A program made the translations under genes and the position numbers. Positions 53,727 through 61,320 of a stretch of DNA of 64,000 bases are shown here, piece after piece. The notes under the pieces are model-generated. The model did no database searches and had not been told where the DNA came from. It was given only the letters and a program-made list of their open reading frames with translations. The stretch is from Gammaproteobacteria bacterium (lineage in GTDB: Bacteria; Pseudomonadota; Gammaproteobacteria; Pseudomonadales; JAUIET01): contig JAUIET010000002.1 of assembly GCA_030429735.1 (NCBI GenBank), positions 186,001 to 250,000 on the forward strand. The letters run 5' to 3'. Positions within the stretch are counted from its first letter, which is position 1. Each line of letters begins with the position of its first letter.

Positions 53727-54305
53727 TTAACGCTCGACACCAATGCGTATTTCACCGCCCGACACGAAATACTGCGGAATATAGATATCGGCCAGCTCGG
53801 TGCTTCTGCTTTTGCCGTTCAAGTCATACACAAGATTACTGGCCCACCAGTCGCTGAGAGAGCCGCCGCAACGAATTCCACCGGGAACACGCTCATATTG
53901 ATGCACAAAGTCCTGCTGGGTGAACTGAATATTCAGACACGGCACGCTATGGTCCCACCACTGGAAGGCCGGCAACAGTAAATACCCATAGCGTACTTCC
54001 ACGGCGAGCACACCAAACTCACCTTGCTGTGTGCGGTTAAACGGCGGATCTACCACGTGTTTTTCTTTTACACGCTCTACCAGGTAAGCGTCATCACTTG
54101 CCGGCAAGTAGGGCCGATTTCTGAACACGAGATAGGCCTGGTCTTCATCTTGATAGAGAAAATAGCCATGTGCTGGCACGTCATTTGTATGGACCACAAC
54201 ATACCCTTTGCCTGAAGAGTTGCCGCTTATCCAAACAACGGTTACTGCGGCCAGCGCCAGCAAGCCATAGTAGGTATGCTTTGTATGCAAAAAATCAGTT
54301 TTCAA
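53727..54305 (-). CDS. Membrane-anchored exported protein, unknown
   Basis: A 192-aa protein with an N-terminal helix (YGLLALAAVTVVWISG) and a beta-rich exported domain. Two cysteines (VPCLNI and IRCGG) could form a disulfide. I recognise no family. The start is uncertain: only TTG 54305 is available. It is divergent from the DsbB-like gene, which fits an extracytoplasmic protein with a disulfide, but this is only a suggestion. Confidence 0.55.
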   Translation of the reverse strand: MKTDFLHTKHTYYGLLALAAVTVVWISGNSSGKGYVVVHTNDVPAHGYFLYQDEDQAYLVFRNRPYLPASDDAYLVERVKEKHVVDPPFNRTQQGEFGVLAVEVRYGYLLLPAFQWWDHSVPCLNIQFTQQDFVHQYERVPGGIRCGGSLSDWWASNLVYDLNGKSRSTELADIYIPQYFVSGGEIRIGVER

Positions 54306-54401
54306 CGCCCAATGCTTGTCTATCTGTTCTGTTACACTTTAACTGCTGGACTCGCCAGAAAAAAGCAGCCATTCAACAGGTAGACACGTAAGTCAGCAAT
54401 T

Positions 54402-54920
54402 ATGTTTCAGTTTTTACACCCGCAAAAGCCCTGGTTTTGGATCTTTTTTATCGTGGCGTCCTTTGCAATGGTCGGTGGTGCATTATTTTTTCAGTATTAT
54501 CTTGACGACCTGCCGTGTGAGCTGTGCGTGTACGTGCGAGCGTGGTTGATGGGTATCGGATTACTTGCTGTACTAGGTGTGCTTATTCGGCAATGGCGTT
54601 GGCCCACACTGCTGATGATTGCCCTGATGTTATGGCTGACATGGGGCCTGGCGGAAGATACCTGGGTATTACTGTCTATAGATCAGGGCTGGCCAACCAG
54701 CGGCGCTTGTTCTTTTGTGGCTTACTTTCCGCAATGGCTGCCATTGGATAAATGGTGGCCGCAAATGTTTGAAGTGCAGAACCTGTGTCAGCCAACGCCT
54801 GTTGTGTTGTTCGGCGTGTCAATGGCGCATGCTTTGGCTGCAGCAAGTGTCGCGTATGCGGCGCTGCTGCTTGTTGGCGCTTTACAACTGATCATGCCAG
54901 AATTGTTCACATCGGCTTAA
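54402..54920 (+). CDS. DsbB-family disulfide bond formation protein
   Basis: A 172-aa four-helix membrane protein. The first periplasmic CxxC is in DLPCELCVYVRAWL, and the second cysteine pair is C-x(n)-C in GACSFVAYFPQW and NLCQPTPVVLFG. DsbB reoxidises DsbA with quinone. The sequence is divergent from E. coli DsbB and may be a DsbI-like variant. No dsbA is adjacent. It is convergent with hpaI (stops overlap). Confidence 0.83.
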   Translation: MFQFLHPQKPWFWIFFIVASFAMVGGALFFQYYLDDLPCELCVYVRAWLMGIGLLAVLGVLIRQWRWPTLLMIALMLWLTWGLAEDTWVLLSIDQGWPTSGACSFVAYFPQWLPLDKWWPQMFEVQNLCQPTPVVLFGVSMAHALAAASVAYAALLLVGALQLIMPELFTSA

Positions 54921-55717
54921 TAACCAGCGCGCTGATCAATAGAGTCAGCTGATCCGATGTATTGATTTGCGAGTTGTCTTACCGATGCAGCGAGTAAGGA
55001 GATATCAACCCCGACACCCACAAAGTTTGCACCCAGGCCAACGTAATGGGCTGCCAGCGTTTGATCAACCGCCAGTACACCGGCGGCCTTACCGGCCGCT
55101 TTTATGGTTTTAAAGCCCTGTTCGATTGCTGCAACAACATCCGGATGACCCGGATTGCCAATATGGCCCATAGAGGCTGACAAATCGGACGGGCCTATAA
55201 ACACCGCATCCACTCCATCAACGGCCACAATGTCGTGCAGGTTCTCCATGGCACGCGCCGACTCGGCTTGCACGATCAGACAGATTTCGTTGTTGGCTTC
55301 ATGCAAATAAGCCGGAATCCCATTCCAGAGAGCCGCTCTTGCCATGGAGGTGCCAAGACCTCGTTGGCCGGCCGGCGGATACAGTACATCACACACCAGC
55401 TGTTTGGCTTGCTCGGCGGTATCCACCATGGGTACCAGAAAGGTTTGTGCGCCAACATCCAGCAATTGTTTCAGAATTGCGGTGCGCCCTTCTACAGGAC
55501 GCACGATTGCAGGCACCCTATAAGGCGCGATGGCTTGCAGGTGGTGCTGTACATCCATAAGGCTGTACGGGGCATGCTCGCAATCAATCAGTAACCAGTC
55601 GAAACCGGCGGCGGCTGCGATTTCAGCGCAGCTGCTGTGCGGTAAGCCCAGCCACAATCCATACAGCGGTTTGTCGTCTTTTAGCGCGTGTTTGAATATA
55701 TTCTTGTTGCCGTCCAT
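54917..55717 (-). CDS. hpaI: HpaI-type class II pyruvate aldolase
   Basis: A 266-aa HpcH/HpaI aldolase that cleaves 4-hydroxy-2-oxoheptanedioate to pyruvate and succinic semialdehyde, the last step of homoprotocatechuate degradation. LLIDCEHAPYSL holds the catalytic histidine, IVRPVEG the arginine, and QAESARAMENL with FIGPSDLSASMG the metal-binding glutamate and aspartate. It is the last gene of the minus-strand hpa set, 8 bp after hpaH. Confidence 0.93.
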   Translation of the reverse strand: MDGNKNIFKHALKDDKPLYGLWLGLPHSSCAEIAAAAGFDWLLIDCEHAPYSLMDVQHHLQAIAPYRVPAIVRPVEGRTAILKQLLDVGAQTFLVPMVDTAEQAKQLVCDVLYPPAGQRGLGTSMARAALWNGIPAYLHEANNEICLIVQAESARAMENLHDIVAVDGVDAVFIGPSDLSASMGHIGNPGHPDVVAAIEQGFKTIKAAGKAAGVLAVDQTLAAHYVGLGANFVGVGVDISLLAASVRQLANQYIGSADSIDQRAGY

Positions 55718-55725
55718 GAGAATGT

Positions 55726-56529
55726 TTACACAAAGTTGCAGCGAATTTCGCCAAGTGGGCCGTAGTCGGCGCGAATCTGATCGCCTGCTTGTACCTTGAG
55801 CGGGCGGGTAAACGAACCTGCCAACAGAATTTGGCCAGGTAACAATGCGATGCCATGTGGCGCAAAGCGCTTGGCAATCCAGCGAATGCCGTTGGCCGGG
55901 TGATCAAGCACGCCGGCGGCCAGCCCGGTTTCTTCCAGCACCTCATTCAGGTAGCAAAGTGCGCCGCACCAGCGTAAGTCACGCTCGCGTGGCCCAAATT
56001 TTGTGTCGCCTGTGATGATGCCGGCATTTGCCGCATTGTCTGAGATGGTATCAAACACCGTGCGCGTGTAGCCCGTATCTGGATGAACGCGGTGGCTGCG
56101 AGCGGCTATGAGCTCCAGCGCGGGCACCACGTAATCGGTTGCATCCAATACGTCGTCAATACTGATGTCCTCACCAAACAGGGTATCTTTCAGTACGAAT
56201 GCCAGCTCAACCTCAATACGTGGGTCAATAAAATCGGCCGCACAGATGCTGGCGCCGTTCTCAAACTGCATGTCGTCAAGAAGTACACCGTAGTCCGGTG
56301 TGTCGATTTTCATCGCATCTTGCATAGCTCTGGAGGTTAGACCAATTTTATAGCCAATAACTTCTCTGCCATCAGCTACTTTTTTATCAACCCAGGATTT
56401 CTGAATGGCGTAGGCGTCGTTCATATCCATGTCTGGGTGCGCCATGGTAACCGGGTCTATCGCCTGCCGGTTTTTCTCCGCGGTATACAGATCGTCGGCT
56501 GCTTTAATGATTTGTTCCTTGCTCAACAT
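55726..56529 (-). CDS. hpaH: 2-oxo-hept-4-ene-1,7-dioate hydratase
   Basis: A 267-aa hydratase of the HpaH/MhpD family. It has VIGYKIGLTSRAMQDAMKIDTPDYG, IDPRIEVELAFVLK with the metal-binding E-x-E, and ANGIRWIAKRFAPHG. It hydrates the dienoate produced by HpaG before HpaI cleavage. Its start shares bases with the hpaF stop (TAATG). Confidence 0.93.
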   Translation of the reverse strand: MLSKEQIIKAADDLYTAEKNRQAIDPVTMAHPDMDMNDAYAIQKSWVDKKVADGREVIGYKIGLTSRAMQDAMKIDTPDYGVLLDDMQFENGASICAADFIDPRIEVELAFVLKDTLFGEDISIDDVLDATDYVVPALELIAARSHRVHPDTGYTRTVFDTISDNAANAGIITGDTKFGPRERDLRWCGALCYLNEVLEETGLAAGVLDHPANGIRWIAKRFAPHGIALLPGQILLAGSFTRPLKVQAGDQIRADYGPLGEIRCNFV

Positions 56530-56912
56530 TAGTTGATGTACTCTCTGACATTGTTTGCGTTATGCCTGAGTGTCTCGGGCAATTCATTCATTTCAACCGA
56601 AATAGCCAACGCACGCGACTGATAAATAGCGTCTAAATGTTCCAGCAATACCGCTTTGATCTGCTCAAAGGCGTCGGCTTGCTCCTGCTCGCTGCGCCCG
56701 GTACCAATCTTGACGTTAAGGTGTACAAACGCGTGATTGGTATCACCATTGGCAACGTAATACTCATCTGCGCGATACGCCCTGCTGCGCATACCAGCCA
56801 TTGGAAAGATACCGCTGGCTGCCACCGTTTCATGCAAGGTTGAAAACAGTTTTCTGATACCCAGTGTTTCGCTATCGAGATTGCCTGAATACTCCAAAAT
56901 AAAATGCGCCAT
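56529..56912 (-). CDS. hpaF: 5-carboxymethyl-2-hydroxymuconate isomerase
   Basis: A 127-aa tautomerase-fold isomerase. The N-terminal MAHFILEYSGNLD, with proline-1 replaced by alanine after Met, and SRAYRADEYYVANGDTNHAFVHLNVKIGTGR match HpaF/CHMI. In classical CHMI the residue after Met is proline, the catalytic base. Here it is alanine (M-A-H), which is worth checking. It shares the TAATG junction with hpaD. Confidence 0.85.
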   Translation of the reverse strand: MAHFILEYSGNLDSETLGIRKLFSTLHETVAASGIFPMAGMRSRAYRADEYYVANGDTNHAFVHLNVKIGTGRSEQEQADAFEQIKAVLLEHLDAIYQSRALAISVEMNELPETLRHNANNVREYIN

Positions 56913-57739
56913 TACACTTCTCCCAGATCAACAACACCAATTGTGCAGCCAACCGCAAAAATGGGAATAGGGCGATAGTATCTGACTATGCCTTTGGCGC
57001 CCTCGGTTGCGCCGGAAACAGCAATAAAGTTTCGTATCTCGAAACCACCCTGGCCAGCATCCAGATAGGTTTGCTCATCGGTGTAGCTCAACATCGCCTG
57101 TTTATCGTTGTCACTCCATTTCTGCAGAAAATCCTTATCCCACTGTGCGTCTATTTTGCCGGAGTCGGGTGTTGCAGGCCAATGCGAAATACCGCCTGTT
57201 CCCACGATAGCAATTCGTTCAGGAACGCTGTCGCAGGCCTTTCTCAGGGCCTGACCAAACGCCCAGGAGCGATGCAGCGGAGTGAGCGGTGGACCCTGAC
57301 AATTAATATTTACTGGAATAACCGGTAGATCATAGCGTGGCGTTAAGAAATGCAGAGGAACACTGATACCATGGTCGAACTTCCATTCCTCGGCGTAGGC
57401 CAGATCAATGTCATTCATAACGTATTCAATCAGCCGGCGCGACAGCTCGGCGTTGCCGGGTATTGTGGTTCGCTGAATGCCCAGCCAATCAGGGTCTTCT
57501 ATCGGGCCGTAGTATTCTTCAGCCATCCCCATGCAGTAGGAAGGCATATTATTCATAAAGAAATTGGCGAAATGTTCTGCGGCAATAACAATAAGCGCAT
57601 CAGGCTTGCTGGCTTCCAACTCAACACGCATTTGATCAAACGCGGCGTAAAACGTGTTTGCATCATCGGGGTCGGCCATGTGCTTACGCCCGGTAATACC
57701 CGGTGCGTGTGAGCAAATTCCTGCAAATACCAGACTCAT
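56912..57739 (-). CDS. hpaD: LigB-type extradiol dioxygenase (homoprotocatechuate 2,3-dioxygenase)
   Basis: A 275-aa class III extradiol dioxygenase. Iron-site residues are expected in FAGICSHAPGIT (H) and AAEHFANFF (H), with DHGISVPLHFL and GTGGISHWP contributing the catalytic histidines. The pathway neighbours (hpaE, F, G, H, I) fix the likely substrate as 3,4-dihydroxyphenylacetate. A LigA-like gene overlaps its start by ATGA, so it may work as an alpha/beta complex like protocatechuate 4,5-dioxygenase. Confidence 0.85.
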   Translation of the reverse strand: MSLVFAGICSHAPGITGRKHMADPDDANTFYAAFDQMRVELEASKPDALIVIAAEHFANFFMNNMPSYCMGMAEEYYGPIEDPDWLGIQRTTIPGNAELSRRLIEYVMNDIDLAYAEEWKFDHGISVPLHFLTPRYDLPVIPVNINCQGPPLTPLHRSWAFGQALRKACDSVPERIAIVGTGGISHWPATPDSGKIDAQWDKDFLQKWSDNDKQAMLSYTDEQTYLDAGQGGFEIRNFIAVSGATEGAKGIVRYYRPIPIFAVGCTIGVVDLGEV

Positions 57740-58050
57740 ATTGCCCCCTTTCCGTCAGTGGTGGCGTACAGTCCCGCGCGCACCTGCCCATGCTCTTCCA
57801 GCCCGTCACGCATTGCCTGAATGTACTCCGGCCAGGCGTAACCACACATAGCGGCGTAATGCATGAGAATCTGCCCATTGACCCCTAATACGTAGAGTAA
57901 GCCAATATCGGGTGTTTTCAGTGCAGTTTTTTCTTCATCCGTCAGTTTGAAGTCTTTCAGTACCGAATCTTTGTCGTCAAAAAACTGCGTTTGCAATTCT
58001 TCGCTTCGATTTAACTCGTATAAAAGTTTCTGAACGTAATATAGGCTCAT
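57736..58050 (-). CDS. LigA-like small subunit of the extradiol dioxygenase
   Basis: A 104-aa helical protein of the LigA superfamily: YYVQKLLYELNRSEELQTQF, LKDFKLTDEEKTALKTPDIGLLYVLGVNGQILMHYA. In LigAB the small alpha subunit caps the active site of LigB. It is coupled to hpaD (ATGA) and lies 2 bp after hpaE. Known HpaD/HpcB enzymes of this type work without such a partner, so a separate alpha subunit is unusual here. Confidence 0.8.
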   Translation of the reverse strand: MSLYYVQKLLYELNRSEELQTQFFDDKDSVLKDFKLTDEEKTALKTPDIGLLYVLGVNGQILMHYAAMCGYAWPEYIQAMRDGLEEHGQVRAGLYATTDGKGAI

Positions 58051-58052
58051 GG

Positions 58053-59570
58053 TTAGCGTCCTAGTACGGGAACGTTATGCGTGCCATGCGCAATGCAGAC
58101 GTTTTTGGTTTCCATGTAAAAATCGAAACTGTAATCGCCGCCATCCCGACCAATGCCAGACATCTTTACACCGCCGAATGGTGAGGGCAGGTTGCGATTG
58201 TTTTCCGAATTCACCCACAACATGCCCGCTTCTACGTGACGCGCCATTCTCATCGCGCGGCCGGTGTTTTCGGTCCAGATATAGCCGGCTAAACCAAACT
58301 CGGAGTCATTAGCCAGTTCGATTGCCTGTTGCTCTGAGTCGAAACTGATGCTGGTCAGCACTGGGCCAAAAATCTCTTCTCTGGCAATACGCATTGAATT
58401 GTCTGCATTGGTAAACAGGGTAGGTGCAACATAGTTGCCGTCGCCGAGGTCGTTGCGCCGCTCGCCACCAACCGCCACGGTAGCACCATCTTCTCGTGCA
58501 ATGTCCATATAGCTCATCACCTTGTTGAAGTGACCAGTATGCACAAGAGGGCCTACCTCTGTTTGTGGGTCCAATGGATGGCCAACCCGCAAGTTCCTGA
58601 CCCGCTGCTCAAGGGCTGCAATAAATTCGTCGCGAATGCCCGATTGAATCAGCAGGCGGCTTGATGACGTGCAGCGCTGGCCATTCAGGCTGTAAATCAT
58701 AAACACCACCGCGTCCAGAGCACGTTCGAAGTCGGCGTCATCGAACACAATAACCGGGTTTTTCCCGCCCAGTTCGAAGTGAACGCGCTTTAGGGTATCT
58801 GCACCCTGGCGCATGATATGGCTGCCTGTCTTGCTTTCTCCAACCAATGCAACTGCTTTGATGGCCGGATGTTCGGTAACACGCTTGCCAACCACCTCAC
58901 CGAAGCCGTTCACTGTGTTCCAAACGCCATCCGGAAGGCCGGCGTCTTTGGCAATCTCGGCAAGCAGCATGGCAGAAAGCGGGGTTAATTCAGCGGGCTT
59001 GTGGACAACAGTACAGCCTGCCGCCAAAGCTGGTGCAATTTTCCAGGTAGACAACATGAAAGGCGTGTTCCATGGCGTAATGATGCCAACCGGACCAATC
59101 GGGTAGCGCATGGTGTAGTTGGTGTGGTCGTCCTGGTACAGTGCCATGCCGTTCGCCGCTTCCGGTGCTTTGTCGGCAAAGAAACGGAAGTTGGCCGCAC
59201 CCCGTATGGCGGCGGCTTTCATAAAGCGAATCGCCTGGCCGCAATCCATGGACTCAACCAGCGCAATTTCTTCTGCGCGCTCCACCACTTTATCTGCAAA
59301 ATGGTGGAGTATTTTTTTCCGTTCAGCGCCACTCACATCACGCCAGTCTGCGAAGGCACGCTCAGCCGCCTCGCACGCGCGGTCAACGTCGGCCGCGGTA
59401 CCTTCAACCACCTGACCAAGCTCGCTTTGATCAACCGGTGTTGTATTGGTGTAGGTTTTGGCGTTTTCAGGTACTTCAAACTGACCGCCAATGAAGTGAC
59501 CGGTGGTGGAGGTTTGGAAAGGGGTTAAATATTGCGCCGCCTTGGCGGTATTTCGTTCGAAATTTGACAT
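58053..59570 (-). CDS. hpaE: 5-carboxymethyl-2-hydroxymuconate semialdehyde dehydrogenase
   Basis: A 505-aa aldehyde dehydrogenase. It has the NAD-binding PWNTPFMLSTWKIAPALAAG, the catalytic glutamate in HFELGGKNPV, the catalytic cysteine in NGQRCTSSSR, and the C-terminal ESPFGG-type motif NLPSPFGGVKMSGIGRDGG. It oxidises the ring-cleavage semialdehyde. It is the first gene of the minus-strand hpa operon, reading away from hpaG. Confidence 0.94.
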   Translation of the reverse strand: MSNFERNTAKAAQYLTPFQTSTTGHFIGGQFEVPENAKTYTNTTPVDQSELGQVVEGTAADVDRACEAAERAFADWRDVSGAERKKILHHFADKVVERAEEIALVESMDCGQAIRFMKAAAIRGAANFRFFADKAPEAANGMALYQDDHTNYTMRYPIGPVGIITPWNTPFMLSTWKIAPALAAGCTVVHKPAELTPLSAMLLAEIAKDAGLPDGVWNTVNGFGEVVGKRVTEHPAIKAVALVGESKTGSHIMRQGADTLKRVHFELGGKNPVIVFDDADFERALDAVVFMIYSLNGQRCTSSSRLLIQSGIRDEFIAALEQRVRNLRVGHPLDPQTEVGPLVHTGHFNKVMSYMDIAREDGATVAVGGERRNDLGDGNYVAPTLFTNADNSMRIAREEIFGPVLTSISFDSEQQAIELANDSEFGLAGYIWTENTGRAMRMARHVEAGMLWVNSENNRNLPSPFGGVKMSGIGRDGGDYSFDFYMETKNVCIAHGTHNVPVLGR

Positions 59571-59768
59571 AGCGTAATCCTTTGGGTGCTTCGCACGTAC
59601 CTTCGCGCAAGTGTATAACGTGTTAATTTATATTGAGAGTCGCTGGCCGTCTATATTGCTTTTTAATCGAATATTAAAGCCAAATTCTCGTTTGTCTCTT
59701 GCATTAAAGGTTAACATGTTAAATACTTGCATGCAATTGTCAAATACTTGAATGCAGGAGAATGATCA
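59571..59768. promoter_or_regulatory. Divergent hpa control region with palindromes
   Basis: This AT-rich 198-bp region lies between hpaE and hpaG. It contains a perfect 12-bp palindrome, TTAACATGTTAA (59711-59722), and a 10-bp palindrome, TTGCATGCAA (59727-59736). ATACTTGCATGCAA (59724-59737) is repeated as ATACTTGAATGCAG 20 bp later. These are likely operators for the MarR-type HpaR encoded nearby. The hpaG ribosome binding site AGGAG is at its end. Confidence 0.6.
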
Positions 59769-60632
59769 ATGCGATTGGTGAGTTATGAGCATAAAGGCAG
59801 CGCATCCTGGGGTGCCATCGTTGATCAAGGCGTTGTGGATCTTGGCGCGCGAATGAATATGGATCTTCAGGCCGCCATAGAAAACAATCAGTTGGAACAG
59901 GCAAAGCAGCTGGCCGGTTCACAGCCCGTTGGCCTGGGTCTGGATGATATTAAGTACCTGCCACCTATTGCGCGCCCTGAAAAAATTGCCTGCATAGGTG
60001 TCAATTACGCCAATCGCAACGCAGAATACAAAGACGGCTCTGAAGCGCCCAAATTCCCAAGTGTTTTTATGCGTACACCGGATTCTCTGACAGCCCATGA
60101 GCAGCCGCTTTGGCGCCCACCAGAGTCTGACAAGCTCGATTACGAAGGTGAAATTGTTGTTGTGATTGGTAAAGGCGGGCGACGCATTGCGCAAGAGAAC
60201 GCCTACGAGCATATTGCCGGACTTACGATTATGAACGAGGGCACATTGCGCGATTGGGTCAGGCATGCCAAGTTCAATGTTACCCAGGGTAAGAACTTTG
60301 TTCATTCCGGTTCTATTGGTCCGTGGCTGGTCACCGCCGATGAATTCGATGCCGCCAGCTACGAAGACATGCGTGTTCGTACAACCGTGAATGGCGAAGA
60401 ACGGCAAAACGATACGACGGCGAGCATGATGTTCCCGATCAAGTACATCATCAGCTACCTGTCGCAGTTCTATTTGCTCAAGCCCGGAGATGTGATTGCC
60501 ACTGGCACGCCAAATGGTGCCGGTGCGCGTTTTGACCCGCCCAGATATCTGGCGCCGGGTGACATTGTTGAAGTCAGCGTTCAGGGCATAGGCACGCTTT
60601 CCAACGGTATTATTGATGAACCATTGGATTAG
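59769..60632 (+). CDS. hpaG: Fumarylacetoacetate-hydrolase-family enzyme (HpaG-like)
   Basis: A 287-aa FAH-fold protein. EKIACIGVNYANRNAEYKD starts the domain; LDYEGEIVVVIGKGGR has the metal-binding E-x-E; GDVIATGTPNGAGA is the C-terminal family motif. In the hpa pathway this family performs the decarboxylation/isomerisation (HpaG). It is longer than a single HpaG half and similar to one-domain FAH enzymes. AGGAG lies 8 bp before ATG. It precedes hpaR on the same strand. Confidence 0.85.
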   Translation: MRLVSYEHKGSASWGAIVDQGVVDLGARMNMDLQAAIENNQLEQAKQLAGSQPVGLGLDDIKYLPPIARPEKIACIGVNYANRNAEYKDGSEAPKFPSVFMRTPDSLTAHEQPLWRPPESDKLDYEGEIVVVIGKGGRRIAQENAYEHIAGLTIMNEGTLRDWVRHAKFNVTQGKNFVHSGSIGPWLVTADEFDAASYEDMRVRTTVNGEERQNDTTASMMFPIKYIISYLSQFYLLKPGDVIATGTPNGAGARFDPPRYLAPGDIVEVSVQGIGTLSNGIIDEPLD

Positions 60633-60656
60633 TGTGGCGGGCAGCGTGAGTTTTCG

Positions 60657-61163
60657 ATGAAGTCTGCATCCGTTAAGCAGTTGCCGAAAAACGAACGCCA
60701 AGCCAGGCTTCGAGGTTTCGATCGCTCTTTGCCAATGTCGCTGTTGCGGGCACGTGAAGCGGTGATGAAGGAGTTTATCCCTTCGCTAAAGGAGTTCGAT
60801 CTGACACCCCAGCAATGGCGTGTGATTCGCTCGCTGGAGCAACACGGTGAGCAACAATTAAGCACGCTTGCAGACACCTGTTTTCTGTTGATGCCGAGTC
60901 TGTCCCGCATTGTGCAAAATCTTGAAGCACGCAAATTCGTGGTGCGAAAGGCCGTTGCCGGTGACCAGCGCGGGTCCATCATCGTGTTAAGTGAAACGGG
61001 TAAAAACCTGTTTCAACAAATTGCCCCGCGCTCGGCAGAGCGTTACGACCGTATTACTGAGCGCTTCGGTTACGGTAAACTCGAGTTGTTGTATGAGCTG
61101 CTCGAAGAGCTGGTCGAACGGCTTGATGATGAGCCAGACGTGCTTGAATCCAGAAGCACCTGA
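60657..61163 (+). CDS. hpaR: HpaR-like MarR family regulator
   Basis: A 168-aa MarR protein. FDLTPQQWRVIRSLEQHGEQQLSTLADTCFLLMPSLSRIVQNLEARKFVVRK is the winged helix-turn-helix, with the beta-wing RKAVAGDQRGSIIVLSETG. HpaR (HpcR) represses the homoprotocatechuate genes until the substrate binds. It lies 24 bp after hpaG and the palindromes between hpaE and hpaG are its probable targets. Confidence 0.9.
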   Translation: MKSASVKQLPKNERQARLRGFDRSLPMSLLRAREAVMKEFIPSLKEFDLTPQQWRVIRSLEQHGEQQLSTLADTCFLLMPSLSRIVQNLEARKFVVRKAVAGDQRGSIIVLSETGKNLFQQIAPRSAERYDRITERFGYGKLELLYELLEELVERLDDEPDVLESRST

Positions 61164-61320
61164 GACAGCCAGCTTTTGCTCGCTATTCTTGCCAGAATAG
61201 GTCTACACTAATTTGCACAACCACTGTCAAATGGAGCTTGACGGGCGGCCTTGCGGGCACTAATTTGCGCGCCCGCCGTCAACAATGACGGCTTATCCTA
61301 CCCCAGCTTCGGGATTTCTC

